From Erysipelotrichaceae bacterium (GTDB lineage: Bacteria; Bacillota_I; Bacilli_A; Erysipelotrichales; Erysipelotrichaceae): a DNA stretch of 11,487 bases. The position numbers were made by a program, and so were the translations under genes. Each line of letters opens with the position of its first letter. Within the stretch, counting starts at the first letter, position 1. Under the pieces are notes generated by a model. It worked only from the letters and a program-made list of their open reading frames with translations, did not search any database and was not told the origin of the DNA. Shown here piece by piece: positions 1-7,204 of the stretch. The stretch lies in NCBI GenBank assembly GCA_017620435.1, contig JAFZQL010000066.1:1-11487 (forward strand), given 5' to 3'.

Positions 1-3000
1 AGGTGATACATGCCTGCGAGCTGTTGGAGCTGGCGGAAACGCAGACTTTCGCTTTTGAACCTCCTCCGGTTCTTTCACTGAAAGAAGTTTCATTGCTGGC
101 TCCGGATATTACTTCACCCGTATCCAGAGTTATCGTATAGAAGTACGGAGGCGCAGCCGCTCCGGTATAGATCGCTGTCCAGTGCGGGAACCAGATCCTT
201 CCTGCGGCATAGGTTGTCTTGCCGTAGATATTTGTCGTCGACAGGTCGCAGGTATCGCCTGTGCAGGTTCCGTTTTCACCGGCTCCTGTTCCGAATGTAA
301 CGTAAACATCCAGTCCGTCAAATGCGCCGTTAAGATTGGCGATACCGCCGCTGATATACTTCTTGAACGAAGTGCCGTAGGCATAAGCGGTAGAAGTGGA
401 AACAAGTGGATGTTCCTCCAGAGCCTTCTCAGAGATCCAGCCGGTAACCATCGCATGACCGCCGTCCGAATAGGCATACGGATAAGCGCCTCTGACATGG
501 GTGATAGAAACAACGGTATCCGGTTTCTCCAGCGGTACATACGGATCATATTCTCCGGTATAGTGGGTTTCCAGTTCTTTCAATATCTTGGTAACGATCT
601 TACTCTTGGTATTGGCCTGATATTCGGCGGTCGAGAAGTAGGCACCTTTTTCCAGCTGATCGTATCCGGTCCAGCAGGAAATGGTATACTTGTTTGTCTG
701 CATGACTAGCCAGCTGTCCTTGGTAGCACCGGTAGGAATGCCATAATCTCTTCCGGCATCGCCCCAGTCTGTTGTTCCGGTCTTTCCGTACAGTGGATAA
801 TCAACATATTTATTGCAGTACCACATCAAAGAAGAGTAGGAACCGCTCATATTGTATTCTTCCAGATAGGCGACCATCCAGGCCGTTTCCTTGGACAGAC
901 GCTGTACGCCTTGCGTATCGGCAACAAAATTGTCTCTGCCGTCGTTGTAGACGATATAGTTGATTGTATGAGGCTTAATATATCTTCCGCCGTTGATAAA
1001 CATCGCGTGTGCTGCCGCAAGCTGCAAAGGCGTAACCGTACAGCGGTTGCCGCCGATCGCAAACTGCAGGTCAAAGTCGGAATAATCGAACTTGAATCCG
1101 ATCGAATTCAGATAGTCGATTACATACTCTTCGCCTTTTTCTTCTACGACAGCAGCCAATGCCTGAACGGCCGGTGTATTCTGCGATCTTCCTAAAGCTT
1201 CCGTCATCAGCATGTCTCCATAGTACTGATGGTCGTAGTTGGAGATCAGAACACTTCCTCCATACAGGTAATACGGCATATCCGTAAAGGTATGCGAAGT
1301 AGCATATCCGAGGGCTTCAATACATAAGGCGTAATCTACGACCGGTTTAAAAGATGAACCCGGATTCAGGTAAGCGCTGGTCGCGCGGTTGAACTGTCTG
1401 GCGGAATCCTGTTCTCCTCTTCCGGCACCCAGAGCTTCCACGGAACCGTTCTGATTATCCATGACAACGATAGCACTCTGACACAGTTCGTTCGGGAAAG
1501 TGATACCGGTGTATTCTTCCTCGTTCTGCATGTCGTAGATGTATTCCTGCATGTATGCATTCATATTGGTATAGATCTGCATGCCTGTGCTGTACGGGCT
1601 TTCGCCGGTCGTTTCAATTACTTCATCGATAACCGCATCGATATAAGCCTGGTATTTTTCGTTCGTTTCCTTAAAACTGACGTCGATTCCGACCAGAAGA
1701 TCTTCGATCCTGACTGATTTAGCCAGTTCCGCTTCCGCTTCCGTGATATAGCCGTGCATCAACATCAGATCAATAACTTCATCTCTTCTGGCTGTACCGG
1801 CTTTCAGATATTCGGAATCCGGATCCAGATAGTAGTTGTCATCCTTGTACAGATCATTGTAAGGGTTATATGTATTCGGAGAGTTGATCAGACCGGCCAG
1901 GAAAGCCGATTCCGTCAGCGTCAGATTCTTGGCATCCTTGCCGAAGTAGTACTGAGCGGCTTTCTGTACACCACGGATATTATTGCCGTAGTTGACTTTA
2001 TTGATATACATGGCAATGATTTCCTGCTTGGTGGTATCGGTCTTAAGCTCCAGTTCCAGAGCCAGCACGATTTCCTGCATCTTACGTTTAATGCCGGACA
2101 TGCCTTCTCTGGCAGCGATAGTCGACTCGTCGTCGGCATCGATAGAATAGTAGGTATTCTTGATCAGCTGCATCGTAACAGTCGAGCCGCCCTGCGAGAA
2201 GTCTCTGGTCCTGAAGTTTTCGATTGCCGCTTTCGTGAAACGCGGGATGTCAAAACCGACATGTTCAAAGAAACGGGAATCTTCTATCGCCAGGAAGGCA
2301 TCGATCAGACAGTTAGGCATATCCTGGTATTCGATATTCTCACGCAGATACATGCCAAGTTCCATGATCTTGTTGCCTTCATTGTCAAAAACCGTTGTGG
2401 AATCCGGCGATACCAGATCTTCGACATGCAGAGTCGGTTTGTCTTCGCATAGCTTGTAGGCAAACACAAAGGCTCCGACTACGCCGCAGATGCCCAGGAA
2501 CAGAACGATACAAGTCAGAATTGCCAGAGCGAAAGTGATTTTCTTTCCCTTTGGTCTAGGATTCTTTTCTTTTTTTTCTTTCTTTTCTCTTTTAGTAAAC
2601 TTGAAGAGTTCCTTCTTTTCCTTTCCGGAATTATCAGTGGTCTCTTTCTGCACTTCTGTATTTTCCTGATTCTTTAAAGGTACTATGATCTCAGGCTGTT
2701 CTTCTGCAGGTTTTTCAGTTTCAGGCTGTTTTTCTTTCTTTTTGATCCTGCTAAGCAGATCTTTGATTTTCCCGTTTCCGCTTTCTTTCTTTTCTTCTAC
2801 GGTTTCTTCAGGGAGCGGATCATAGACTGTTTCAATCGCAGCCGTTTCCTCTTTCTGATTCAAAGGTCTGATCGGTTCAAAAAACTCCTGCATATTCATG
2901 CTGTCAATCTTTTCATTTTCCTCAATCACAGGCTGAACAGGAAGTTTTTCTTTCTTTTCTTCTTTCTTAGGAAGAGTAGGAATCAGTTTTTTGAGATCAA

Positions 3001-3232
3001 AACGTTTCTCTTTCTTTTCCTTTTCTTCATTCTCTTTACCGAAATGGAGACGTTCTGTCAGGCTTTTCTTTTCCTTCCGGATCTCTTCCGTGTTTTCAAT
3101 GTAAACCGCTGCCGGCTTCTCATTCTCGTCAGTCAGGATCAGTTCCCGCTGTTCCTGATGTCTCTGCGCTTTTTTACGCACTTTGTTCAGATTTCTTTCC
3201 TGTGATTTGTTTAGTTCGATTTCCTGTCTCAT
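1..3232 (-). CDS. Class A penicillin-binding protein (bifunctional peptidoglycan glycosyltransferase/transpeptidase), 3' end outside window
   Basis: It polymerises lipid II into glycan strands and cross-links the peptides outside the membrane. The frame is open from the ATG at 3232 through 1077 codons to the left edge. Residues 1-231 form a Lys/Glu-rich cytoplasmic tail and residues about 232-259 one hydrophobic membrane anchor. The glycosyltransferase domain has catalytic Glu317 in an EDSRFF motif, GGSTVTMQL at 348-356 and second Glu387. The transpeptidase domain has Ser626 in PGSSFK with Lys629, the SQN motif at 683-685 and KTGT at 817-820. A further 200 or so residues follow, with Cys990/Cys995 and Cys1064/Cys1075, and continue off the window. 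The order of domains matches ponA/PBP1A proteins; the tail is far longer than usual. The ATG at 3232 is chosen because only a TTG lies between it and an upstream in-frame stop. It is transcribed divergently from pepP. Identity is very secure; the exact orthologue name is not. Confidence 0.96.
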   Translation of the reverse strand, partial: MRQEIELNKSQERNLNKVRKKAQRHQEQRELILTDENEKPAAVYIENTEEIRKEKKSLTERLHFGKENEEKEKKEKRFDLKKLIPTLPKKEEKKEKLPVQPVIEENEKIDSMNMQEFFEPIRPLNQKEETAAIETVYDPLPEETVEEKKESGNGKIKDLLSRIKKKEKQPETEKPAEEQPEIIVPLKNQENTEVQKETTDNSGKEKKELFKFTKREKKEKKEKNPRPKGKKITFALAILTCIVLFLGICGVVGAFVFAYKLCEDKPTLHVEDLVSPDSTTVFDNEGNKIMELGMYLRENIEYQDMPNCLIDAFLAIEDSRFFEHVGFDIPRFTKAAIENFRTRDFSQGGSTVTMQLIKNTYYSIDADDESTIAAREGMSGIKRKMQEIVLALELELKTDTTKQEIIAMYINKVNYGNNIRGVQKAAQYYFGKDAKNLTLTESAFLAGLINSPNTYNPYNDLYKDDNYYLDPDSEYLKAGTARRDEVIDLMLMHGYITEAEAELAKSVRIEDLLVGIDVSFKETNEKYQAYIDAVIDEVIETTGESPYSTGMQIYTNMNAYMQEYIYDMQNEEEYTGITFPNELCQSAIVVMDNQNGSVEALGAGRGEQDSARQFNRATSAYLNPGSSFKPVVDYALCIEALGYATSHTFTDMPYYLYGGSVLISNYDHQYYGDMLMTEALGRSQNTPAVQALAAVVEEKGEEYVIDYLNSIGFKFDYSDFDLQFAIGGNRCTVTPLQLAAAHAMFINGGRYIKPHTINYIVYNDGRDNFVADTQGVQRLSKETAWMVAYLEEYNMSGSYSSLMWYCNKYVDYPLYGKTGTTDWGDAGRDYGIPTGATKDSWLVMQTNKYTISCWTGYDQLEKGAYFSTAEYQANTKSKIVTKILKELETHYTGEYDPYVPLEKPDTVVSITHVRGAYPYAYSDGGHAMVTGWISEKALEEHPLVSTSTAYAYGTSFKKYISGGIANLNGAFDGLDVYVTFGTGAGENGTCTGDTCDLSTTNIYGKTTYAAGRIWFPHWTAIYTGAAAPPYFYTITLDTGEVISGASNETSFSERTGGGSKAKVCVSASSNSSQACIT
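2540..3232 (-). other. Lys/Glu-rich cytoplasmic tail of the penicillin-binding protein, with a recurring basic motif
   Basis: These 231 codons precede the membrane segment and are low in complexity. A similar unit recurs four times: a short stretch with hydrophobic residues followed by a KKEK-type cluster, at residues 61-76, 77-96, 155-168 and 207-223. Residues 161-166 read SRIKKK, which loosely resembles the SRxxR(K/R) motif known to bind GpsB in some Bacillota PBPs. The coding strand is purine-rich, including an uninterrupted 32-nt purine run (plus-strand 2562-2593) with eight consecutive A. The tail is predicted to be disordered and to recruit cytoplasmic partners, which is inference. Confidence 0.7.
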
Positions 3233-3241
3233 CAACTTATT

Positions 3242-3247
3242 ATTATA
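3242..3247 (-). promoter_or_regulatory. -10 box of the penicillin-binding protein gene
   Basis: The minus strand reads a perfect TATAAT here, with nine bases between it and the ATG at 3232. Transcription would start about 2-4 nt before the start codon. No Shine-Dalgarno sequence is present in this short space. No good -35 box is seen; the hexamer 17 nt upstream (ATTATC) matches weakly. The site overlaps the region that must also drive pepP on the other strand. Confidence 0.6.
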
Positions 3248-3264
3248 CTATATAAAACATTAAT

Positions 3265-3270
3265 GATAAT
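3265..3270 (+). promoter_or_regulatory. Probable -10 box of the pepP-xth-pepV operon
   Basis: GATAAT matches the -10 consensus at five of six positions and ends eight bases before the pepP ATG, predicting a leader of about 0-3 nt. There is no Shine-Dalgarno sequence before this ATG. Alternative -10 candidates on the same strand are TATACT at 3244-3249 and TATAAA at 3251-3256; they would give leaders of about 16-25 nt, still without a recognisable ribosome-binding site. The -35 region is weak for all of them. Confidence 0.45.
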
Positions 3271-3278
3271 ATAGAGTT

Positions 3279-5036
3279 ATGATAAAAAGAAGATTAACAG
3301 TATTAAGATCTGCCATGCAGAAAGAAGGAATCGATCTTTATTATTTCAATACTTCCGACTATCATCTGTCGGAATATGTTCCGGAATACTTCAGAACGAT
3401 CGAATACTATTCCGGTTTTACCGGCTCTCTGGCAACGCTTCTGGTATCGGCGGAGGATGCCTGGCTGTTTGTGGATGGAAGATACCATACCCAGGCCGAT
3501 CAGCAATGTCTGCCGTATGACATCAAGATCGTAAAACTGGGAACACAGGGAGCTCTGGAACCGCTGGAGTTCATTAAGAAAAACTATGCCGACAAGACAA
3601 TAGGCCTGGACGGCAAGAGAACAAGTATCCGTTTTGCGAAAGAACTGATCAGAAACGGGATATTTATCAAGAGTATCGATATATATTCCGATCTGATCGA
3701 GAACCGGGCTCCTCTTAGCAGGGATCCGGTCTATGAACTGCCTGTCGAATACACCGGACTGACGCGCAAGAGAAAGATCGAGATGATCCGCTACGTTTTG
3801 AAAGACCGGGTTCATATCATCAACAATCTGGAATCCATCGCCTATCTTCTGAATCTGAGAGGCAATGATATTCTTCATACGCCGGTATTTCTGGCTTATC
3901 TGGTATTTATCAATAATGACGTCTATCTGTTTACGGATCTGGAACGGTTCAACGAAGAGATCCTGGATCATCTCTATGAGGACGGTGTCATCATCAGGCC
4001 GTACGCTTCTTACTACGGTTTCCTGGAATCGATCAGGGGAAAAAAGATACTGGTCGATGAAAACAAGGTAAACTACGAGACTTATCTTAGGATCACCCGC
4101 GGCAGAAACACCATTCAGCACATGCGTTCGATCGTAGAAGACATGAAAGCGATCAAGAACCCGATCGAGCAGCGTAATGTCCGTATGGCGCATATCTATG
4201 ACGGAGTAGCGGTCCTGCGTTTTCTGATGTGGCTGAATTCCATGGATAAATCGACGCTGACAGAATATGAGGTCAAAGAGAAGATCGACGGATTCCGTAA
4301 AGAATACAGGGCCAACGACTTAAGTTTTTCATCCATTGTAGCCTACAACGAGAATGCCGCTTTGATGCATTATGCACCGGATTCCGAACATTCGGCGAAA
4401 CTTGACAACAAAGGTATCCTGCTGTTTGATACCGGCGGACAGTACAATGAAGGCACGACCGATGTGACCAGGACGATCGCTCTGGGAGAGACGTCCGATG
4501 AGATTAAGAAGTACTTTACGCTGGTTCTGAAATCGATGTTCAACCTGAGTGAACTGAAGTTTTTGAAAGGACTTAGCGGCAATCAGATCGATGTTCTGGC
4601 GAGAAAGGATCTGTGGGAACTGGGTGTTGACTATCGCTGCGGAACAGGGCACGGCGTAGGATATAATCTGGCCGTTCACGAGTCTCCTCCGAACATCCGT
4701 TACGGAAAGACGGAAAACGGCGGAGAACTGGCGGAAATCAAGCCGGGCATGGTGTTCTCCGATGAACCGGGCGTCTATTTTGAGGGAAAATACGGTATCC
4801 GTTGTGAAAACCTGCTGCTGTGCGTGAATGACGAAAACAACGAATACGGGCAGTTCCTGCGGTTTGAGACCCTGACCATGATCCCGTTCGATCGGAATCT
4901 GATCGATCTGCGTTATCTGGATGAACGCACAAGACGCATCCTGAACGCCTACCATGACCGGGTATATGAGACTCTGCTGCCTTATCTGAATGACGAGGAA
5001 GCGAACTATCTTAGAAAGCTGACGAAAGAAATATGA
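3279..5036 (+). CDS. pepP: Xaa-Pro aminopeptidase (aminopeptidase P, M24B family)
   Basis: This cytoplasmic metallopeptidase releases the N-terminal residue from peptides with proline in second place. At 585 residues it has the long architecture of eukaryotic-type aminopeptidase P: two creatinase-like N-terminal domains (about 1-130 and 155-310), the pita-bread catalytic domain (about 320-540) and a short M24 C-terminal domain (about 540-585). All five metal ligands are present: Asp384 (FDTGGQY), Asp395 (GTTDVTRT), His458 (GTGHGVG), Glu496 (DEPGVY) and Glu510 (RCENLLL). The substrate-binding His364 and His467 are also in place. The start at 3279 is favoured because an in-frame stop lies four codons upstream and the next Met (13) would cut into the first domain. 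Its stop overlaps the xth start in an ATGA, so the two are translationally coupled. It is the first gene of the operon. Confidence 0.95.
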   Translation: MIKRRLTVLRSAMQKEGIDLYYFNTSDYHLSEYVPEYFRTIEYYSGFTGSLATLLVSAEDAWLFVDGRYHTQADQQCLPYDIKIVKLGTQGALEPLEFIKKNYADKTIGLDGKRTSIRFAKELIRNGIFIKSIDIYSDLIENRAPLSRDPVYELPVEYTGLTRKRKIEMIRYVLKDRVHIINNLESIAYLLNLRGNDILHTPVFLAYLVFINNDVYLFTDLERFNEEILDHLYEDGVIIRPYASYYGFLESIRGKKILVDENKVNYETYLRITRGRNTIQHMRSIVEDMKAIKNPIEQRNVRMAHIYDGVAVLRFLMWLNSMDKSTLTEYEVKEKIDGFRKEYRANDLSFSSIVAYNENAALMHYAPDSEHSAKLDNKGILLFDTGGQYNEGTTDVTRTIALGETSDEIKKYFTLVLKSMFNLSELKFLKGLSGNQIDVLARKDLWELGVDYRCGTGHGVGYNLAVHESPPNIRYGKTENGGELAEIKPGMVFSDEPGVYFEGKYGIRCENLLLCVNDENNEYGQFLRFETLTMIPFDRNLIDLRYLDERTRRILNAYHDRVYETLLPYLNDEEANYLRKLTKEI

Positions 5037-5788
5037 AACTGATAAGCTGGAATGTGAACGGATTAAGAGCGGTGATGTCCAAGGGAGAACTGCTTCCTTT
5101 TCTGGAAAAGGAAGATCCCGACATCATGGCTTTTCAGGAAACGAAGATGCAGGAGGATCAGCTGTCCTATATTTTTGACGGCTATATCCGCTACATGAAT
5201 TCCGCGGAAAAGAAGGGGTATTCCGGAACGATGGTCCTGACCAAAAAGGAACCTCTGTCCGTTTCCTACGACATTGAAGGAGAGGACCATCCAAGAGAAG
5301 GAAGAGTGATCACTCTGGAATACGAGGATTTCTATTTTGTCTGTGCCTATGTGCCGAATTCCAAGGACGGCCTCAAACGGATCGACTACAGGATGCATTG
5401 GGAAGACGATCTGCGTGCCCATCTGATGAAGCTGGATCAGAAAAAACCGGTCATCTATACCGGAGATCTGAATGTGGCGCACAACGAGATAGACCTGAAG
5501 AACCCGGATGAGAATCATTTCTCTGCCGGTTTCTCCGATCAGGAGAGAGAAAAGTTCGGCAGACTGCTGGACAGCGGTTTTACCGACTCTTTCCGGAAGA
5601 TCTATCCCGATACGGTAAAGTATACCTGGTGGTCCTACCGGACAAGAGCCAGGGAGAGAGGCGTGGGCTGGAGGATCGACTACTTCGTTGTATCCGACAG
5701 ACTGATGGATAAAGTAAAAGACAGTGTGATCTACGATGAGATTCAGGGCAGCGACCATTGCCCGATCGGACTGATTATGGAGGAATAG
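5033..5788 (+). CDS. xth: Exodeoxyribonuclease III (AP endonuclease, EEP superfamily)
   Basis: This enzyme cuts DNA at abasic sites and removes 3' blocking groups in base excision repair; family members also have 3'-5' exonuclease activity. The 251-residue length is normal. Family residues are all visible: Asn7 (SWNVNGLRA), Glu36 (FQETKMQ), Tyr106 (AYVPNS), Asp145 and Asn147 (TGDLNVAH), Trp213 and Asp216 (GWRIDYF), and the catalytic Asp241-His242 pair (SDHCPIG). The start overlaps the pepP stop by 4 nt, with no strong ribosome-binding site of its own, so translation probably depends on coupling. The next gene, pepV, begins 3 nt after its stop. The link to two peptidases looks like operon packing and not a shared pathway. 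ExoA is the name used in Bacillus. Confidence 0.95.
   Translation: MKLISWNVNGLRAVMSKGELLPFLEKEDPDIMAFQETKMQEDQLSYIFDGYIRYMNSAEKKGYSGTMVLTKKEPLSVSYDIEGEDHPREGRVITLEYEDFYFVCAYVPNSKDGLKRIDYRMHWEDDLRAHLMKLDQKKPVIYTGDLNVAHNEIDLKNPDENHFSAGFSDQEREKFGRLLDSGFTDSFRKIYPDTVKYTWWSYRTRARERGVGWRIDYFVVSDRLMDKVKDSVIYDEIQGSDHCPIGLIMEE
5779..5783 (+). promoter_or_regulatory. Ribosome-binding site of pepV
   Basis: GGAGG lies within the last codons of xth and ends 8 nt before the pepV ATG at 5792. It fixes this start. It also shows that this organism uses canonical Shine-Dalgarno sites inside operons, in contrast to the first genes pepP and the HAD gene. Confidence 0.8.
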
Positions 5789-5791
5789 AAG

Positions 5792-7141
5792 ATGCAGGTT
5801 AAAGAGTTTATTGAAGCGAATTTTGAAAACATGAAGGCAGATCTAAGGGATCTGGTATCCTTCAATTCGGTGCATGCCGATGACGAGAAGCCTTTCGGTT
5901 CAACTAACAGAAAAGTTCTGGACAGGGCTCTGGAACTGATGAATGAAAAGGGATTAAGAACCGAAAACGTCGACTACTACTGCGGTTTTGGCGAGACCGG
6001 TTCAGGAGACAAACTGATCGGCATTCTGGCCCATCTGGATGTCGTTCCGGCAGGAGAAGGCTGGAATACGGACCCGTTTGTGATGATTGAAAAAGACGGT
6101 TTCGTCTATGGCAGAGGCGTATCGGATGACAAGGGCGGAACGGTCGCTTCGATGTATGCCTTGAAGTATCTGATCGATGAAAAGTATCCTTTCAAGAAAA
6201 GAGTAAGACTGATCCTGGGATGTAACGAAGAGACCGGTTCAGCCTGCATCGCCCATTACGTAGAGAAGAAAGGCCAGATCGATTACGGATTTACGCCGGA
6301 CGGAAACTTCCCGGGCATCTATGCGGAGAAGGGCATGTATATGGCACAGGTCGTGGGTCACGGCAGCAGGATCATTGACATCAAGGGCGGCGAAGCCTCC
6401 AATGTCGTGTGCAAGAAGGTCAATGCCGTTGTGCCGGAAGGTTCTTTCGATGAAGAAAAGTTCAAGGCTTTCCTGGACGAACACAGTGTGAAATACGATA
6501 TCGAGCACGAAGGCGGTGTGAAGATCACGGTCTACGGCGTAGCTGCGCATGCTTCCATGCCTGATCTGGGTGTCAATGCCATTTCCCACCTGTTTGAAGC
6601 TTTATATGCGGCCGGTTTTGAAGACAGTTTCATCCGCTGGTTCCATGAGCACTTCGCTTTGACTGTTCACGGGGAACTGGCCGGTTTTGAAGCCATTAAG
6701 GACAAGGAATCCGATACATCGATCAACTTCGGCGTCATCCGCAAGGAAGGGGACGAGATCCATATGAGTCTGGACATGCGCTTCCCGGTCATGACGACCA
6801 GTGAAAAAGTATGTGAACTGATGAACTTCGGCGATGAAAGCAATGAGCTTAGAGTCATGGAACTGGTAGAACCGCTGTACTTCGACATCAATACCCCGAT
6901 GATCAAAGCTCTGAAGAAAGCCTATGAAGATGTCACGGGAGACAAGGAAAGCAAGATGGAAGCCATCGGCGGAGGTACCTATGCCAAGGCCATCCACAAC
7001 TGTATCGCTTTTGGCTGTGAATTTATGGGCGAAGACAATCACATTCACGATGCCAACGAATGCCTGGATCTGGAAAACTTCAAGAAGCAGGTCGAGATCT
7101 ACGTTGAAGCAATCAGGAATCTGAATGAAATAGAGGATTAG
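5792..7141 (+). CDS. pepV: Dipeptidase PepV (M20A family zinc peptidase)
   Basis: This cytoplasmic di-zinc enzyme hydrolyses dipeptides at the end of peptide breakdown. The 449 residues are close to the usual PepV size. Metal and catalytic residues of the family can be seen in order: His81 and Asp83 (AHLDVVPAG), bridging Asp112 (GRGVSDDKGG), general base Glu146 with ligand Glu147 (NEETGS), Asp170 (TPDGNFP) and His419 near the C-terminus (DNHIHDANE). His253 (AAHASMP) lies in the inserted lid domain, at the position expected for the transition-state-stabilising His. It follows xth by 3 nt, has a strong ribosome-binding site, and is the last gene of the operon: its stop lies in the loop of a terminator hairpin. 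Related M20 enzymes such as succinyl-diaminopimelate desuccinylase are less likely, because the N-terminal and lid features are PepV-like. Confidence 0.93.
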   Translation: MQVKEFIEANFENMKADLRDLVSFNSVHADDEKPFGSTNRKVLDRALELMNEKGLRTENVDYYCGFGETGSGDKLIGILAHLDVVPAGEGWNTDPFVMIEKDGFVYGRGVSDDKGGTVASMYALKYLIDEKYPFKKRVRLILGCNEETGSACIAHYVEKKGQIDYGFTPDGNFPGIYAEKGMYMAQVVGHGSRIIDIKGGEASNVVCKKVNAVVPEGSFDEEKFKAFLDEHSVKYDIEHEGGVKITVYGVAAHASMPDLGVNAISHLFEALYAAGFEDSFIRWFHEHFALTVHGELAGFEAIKDKESDTSINFGVIRKEGDEIHMSLDMRFPVMTTSEKVCELMNFGDESNELRVMELVEPLYFDINTPMIKALKKAYEDVTGDKESKMEAIGGGTYAKAIHNCIAFGCEFMGEDNHIHDANECLDLENFKKQVEIYVEAIRNLNEIED

Positions 7142-7153
7142 TCCTCTATTTTT
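7128..7153 (+). terminator. Rho-independent terminator overlapping the pepV stop codon
   Basis: Positions 7128-7137 pair perfectly with 7142-7151 to give a 10-bp stem around a TTAG loop, and the T-run lies at 7149-7153 with more T after one C. The loop contains the TAG stop codon of pepV (7139-7141). It separates the peptidase operon from the glycogen cluster, whose promoter begins about 35 nt downstream. Confidence 0.85.
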
Positions 7154-7187
7154 CTTGTACCGATACAGACAAACAGGTCATCTTTTT

Positions 7188-7196
7188 TGTTATAAT
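7188..7196 (+). promoter_or_regulatory. Extended -10 promoter of the HAD/glycogen cluster
   Basis: The sequence reads TGTTATAAT, a perfect extended -10 element (TGnTATAAT). A candidate -35 (CAGACA, 7166-7171) is four of six to consensus but 19 nt away, so the extended -10 probably does most of the work. Only eight bases separate it from the ATG at 7205, predicting a leader of about 0-3 nt and no room for a Shine-Dalgarno site. Confidence 0.75.
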
Positions 7197-7204
7197 GAAA
7201 GCGT

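Noticed and set aside
1754..2452. A 232-codon plus-strand open frame, and smaller ones at 182-709 and 911-1195, opposite the penicillin-binding protein gene
   Set aside because: They are antisense to a continuous 1077-codon frame carrying all class A PBP motifs, and their translations show no recognisable domain.
1..3232. Possible frameshift or gene split in the penicillin-binding protein, because of its length
   Set aside because: Reading the minus strand codon by codon from 3232 to 2 gives one uninterrupted frame, with tail, membrane segment, GT and TP motifs in the expected order.
3303..4193. Long minus-strand open frames under pepP (3303-4193, 4329-4955), xth (5063-5758) and pulA (8263-9165)
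   Set aside because: They mirror strongly supported genes whose catalytic residues are all in place. Codon bias on the sense strand leaves the antisense frame free of stops; no ribosome-binding site or family motif supports them.
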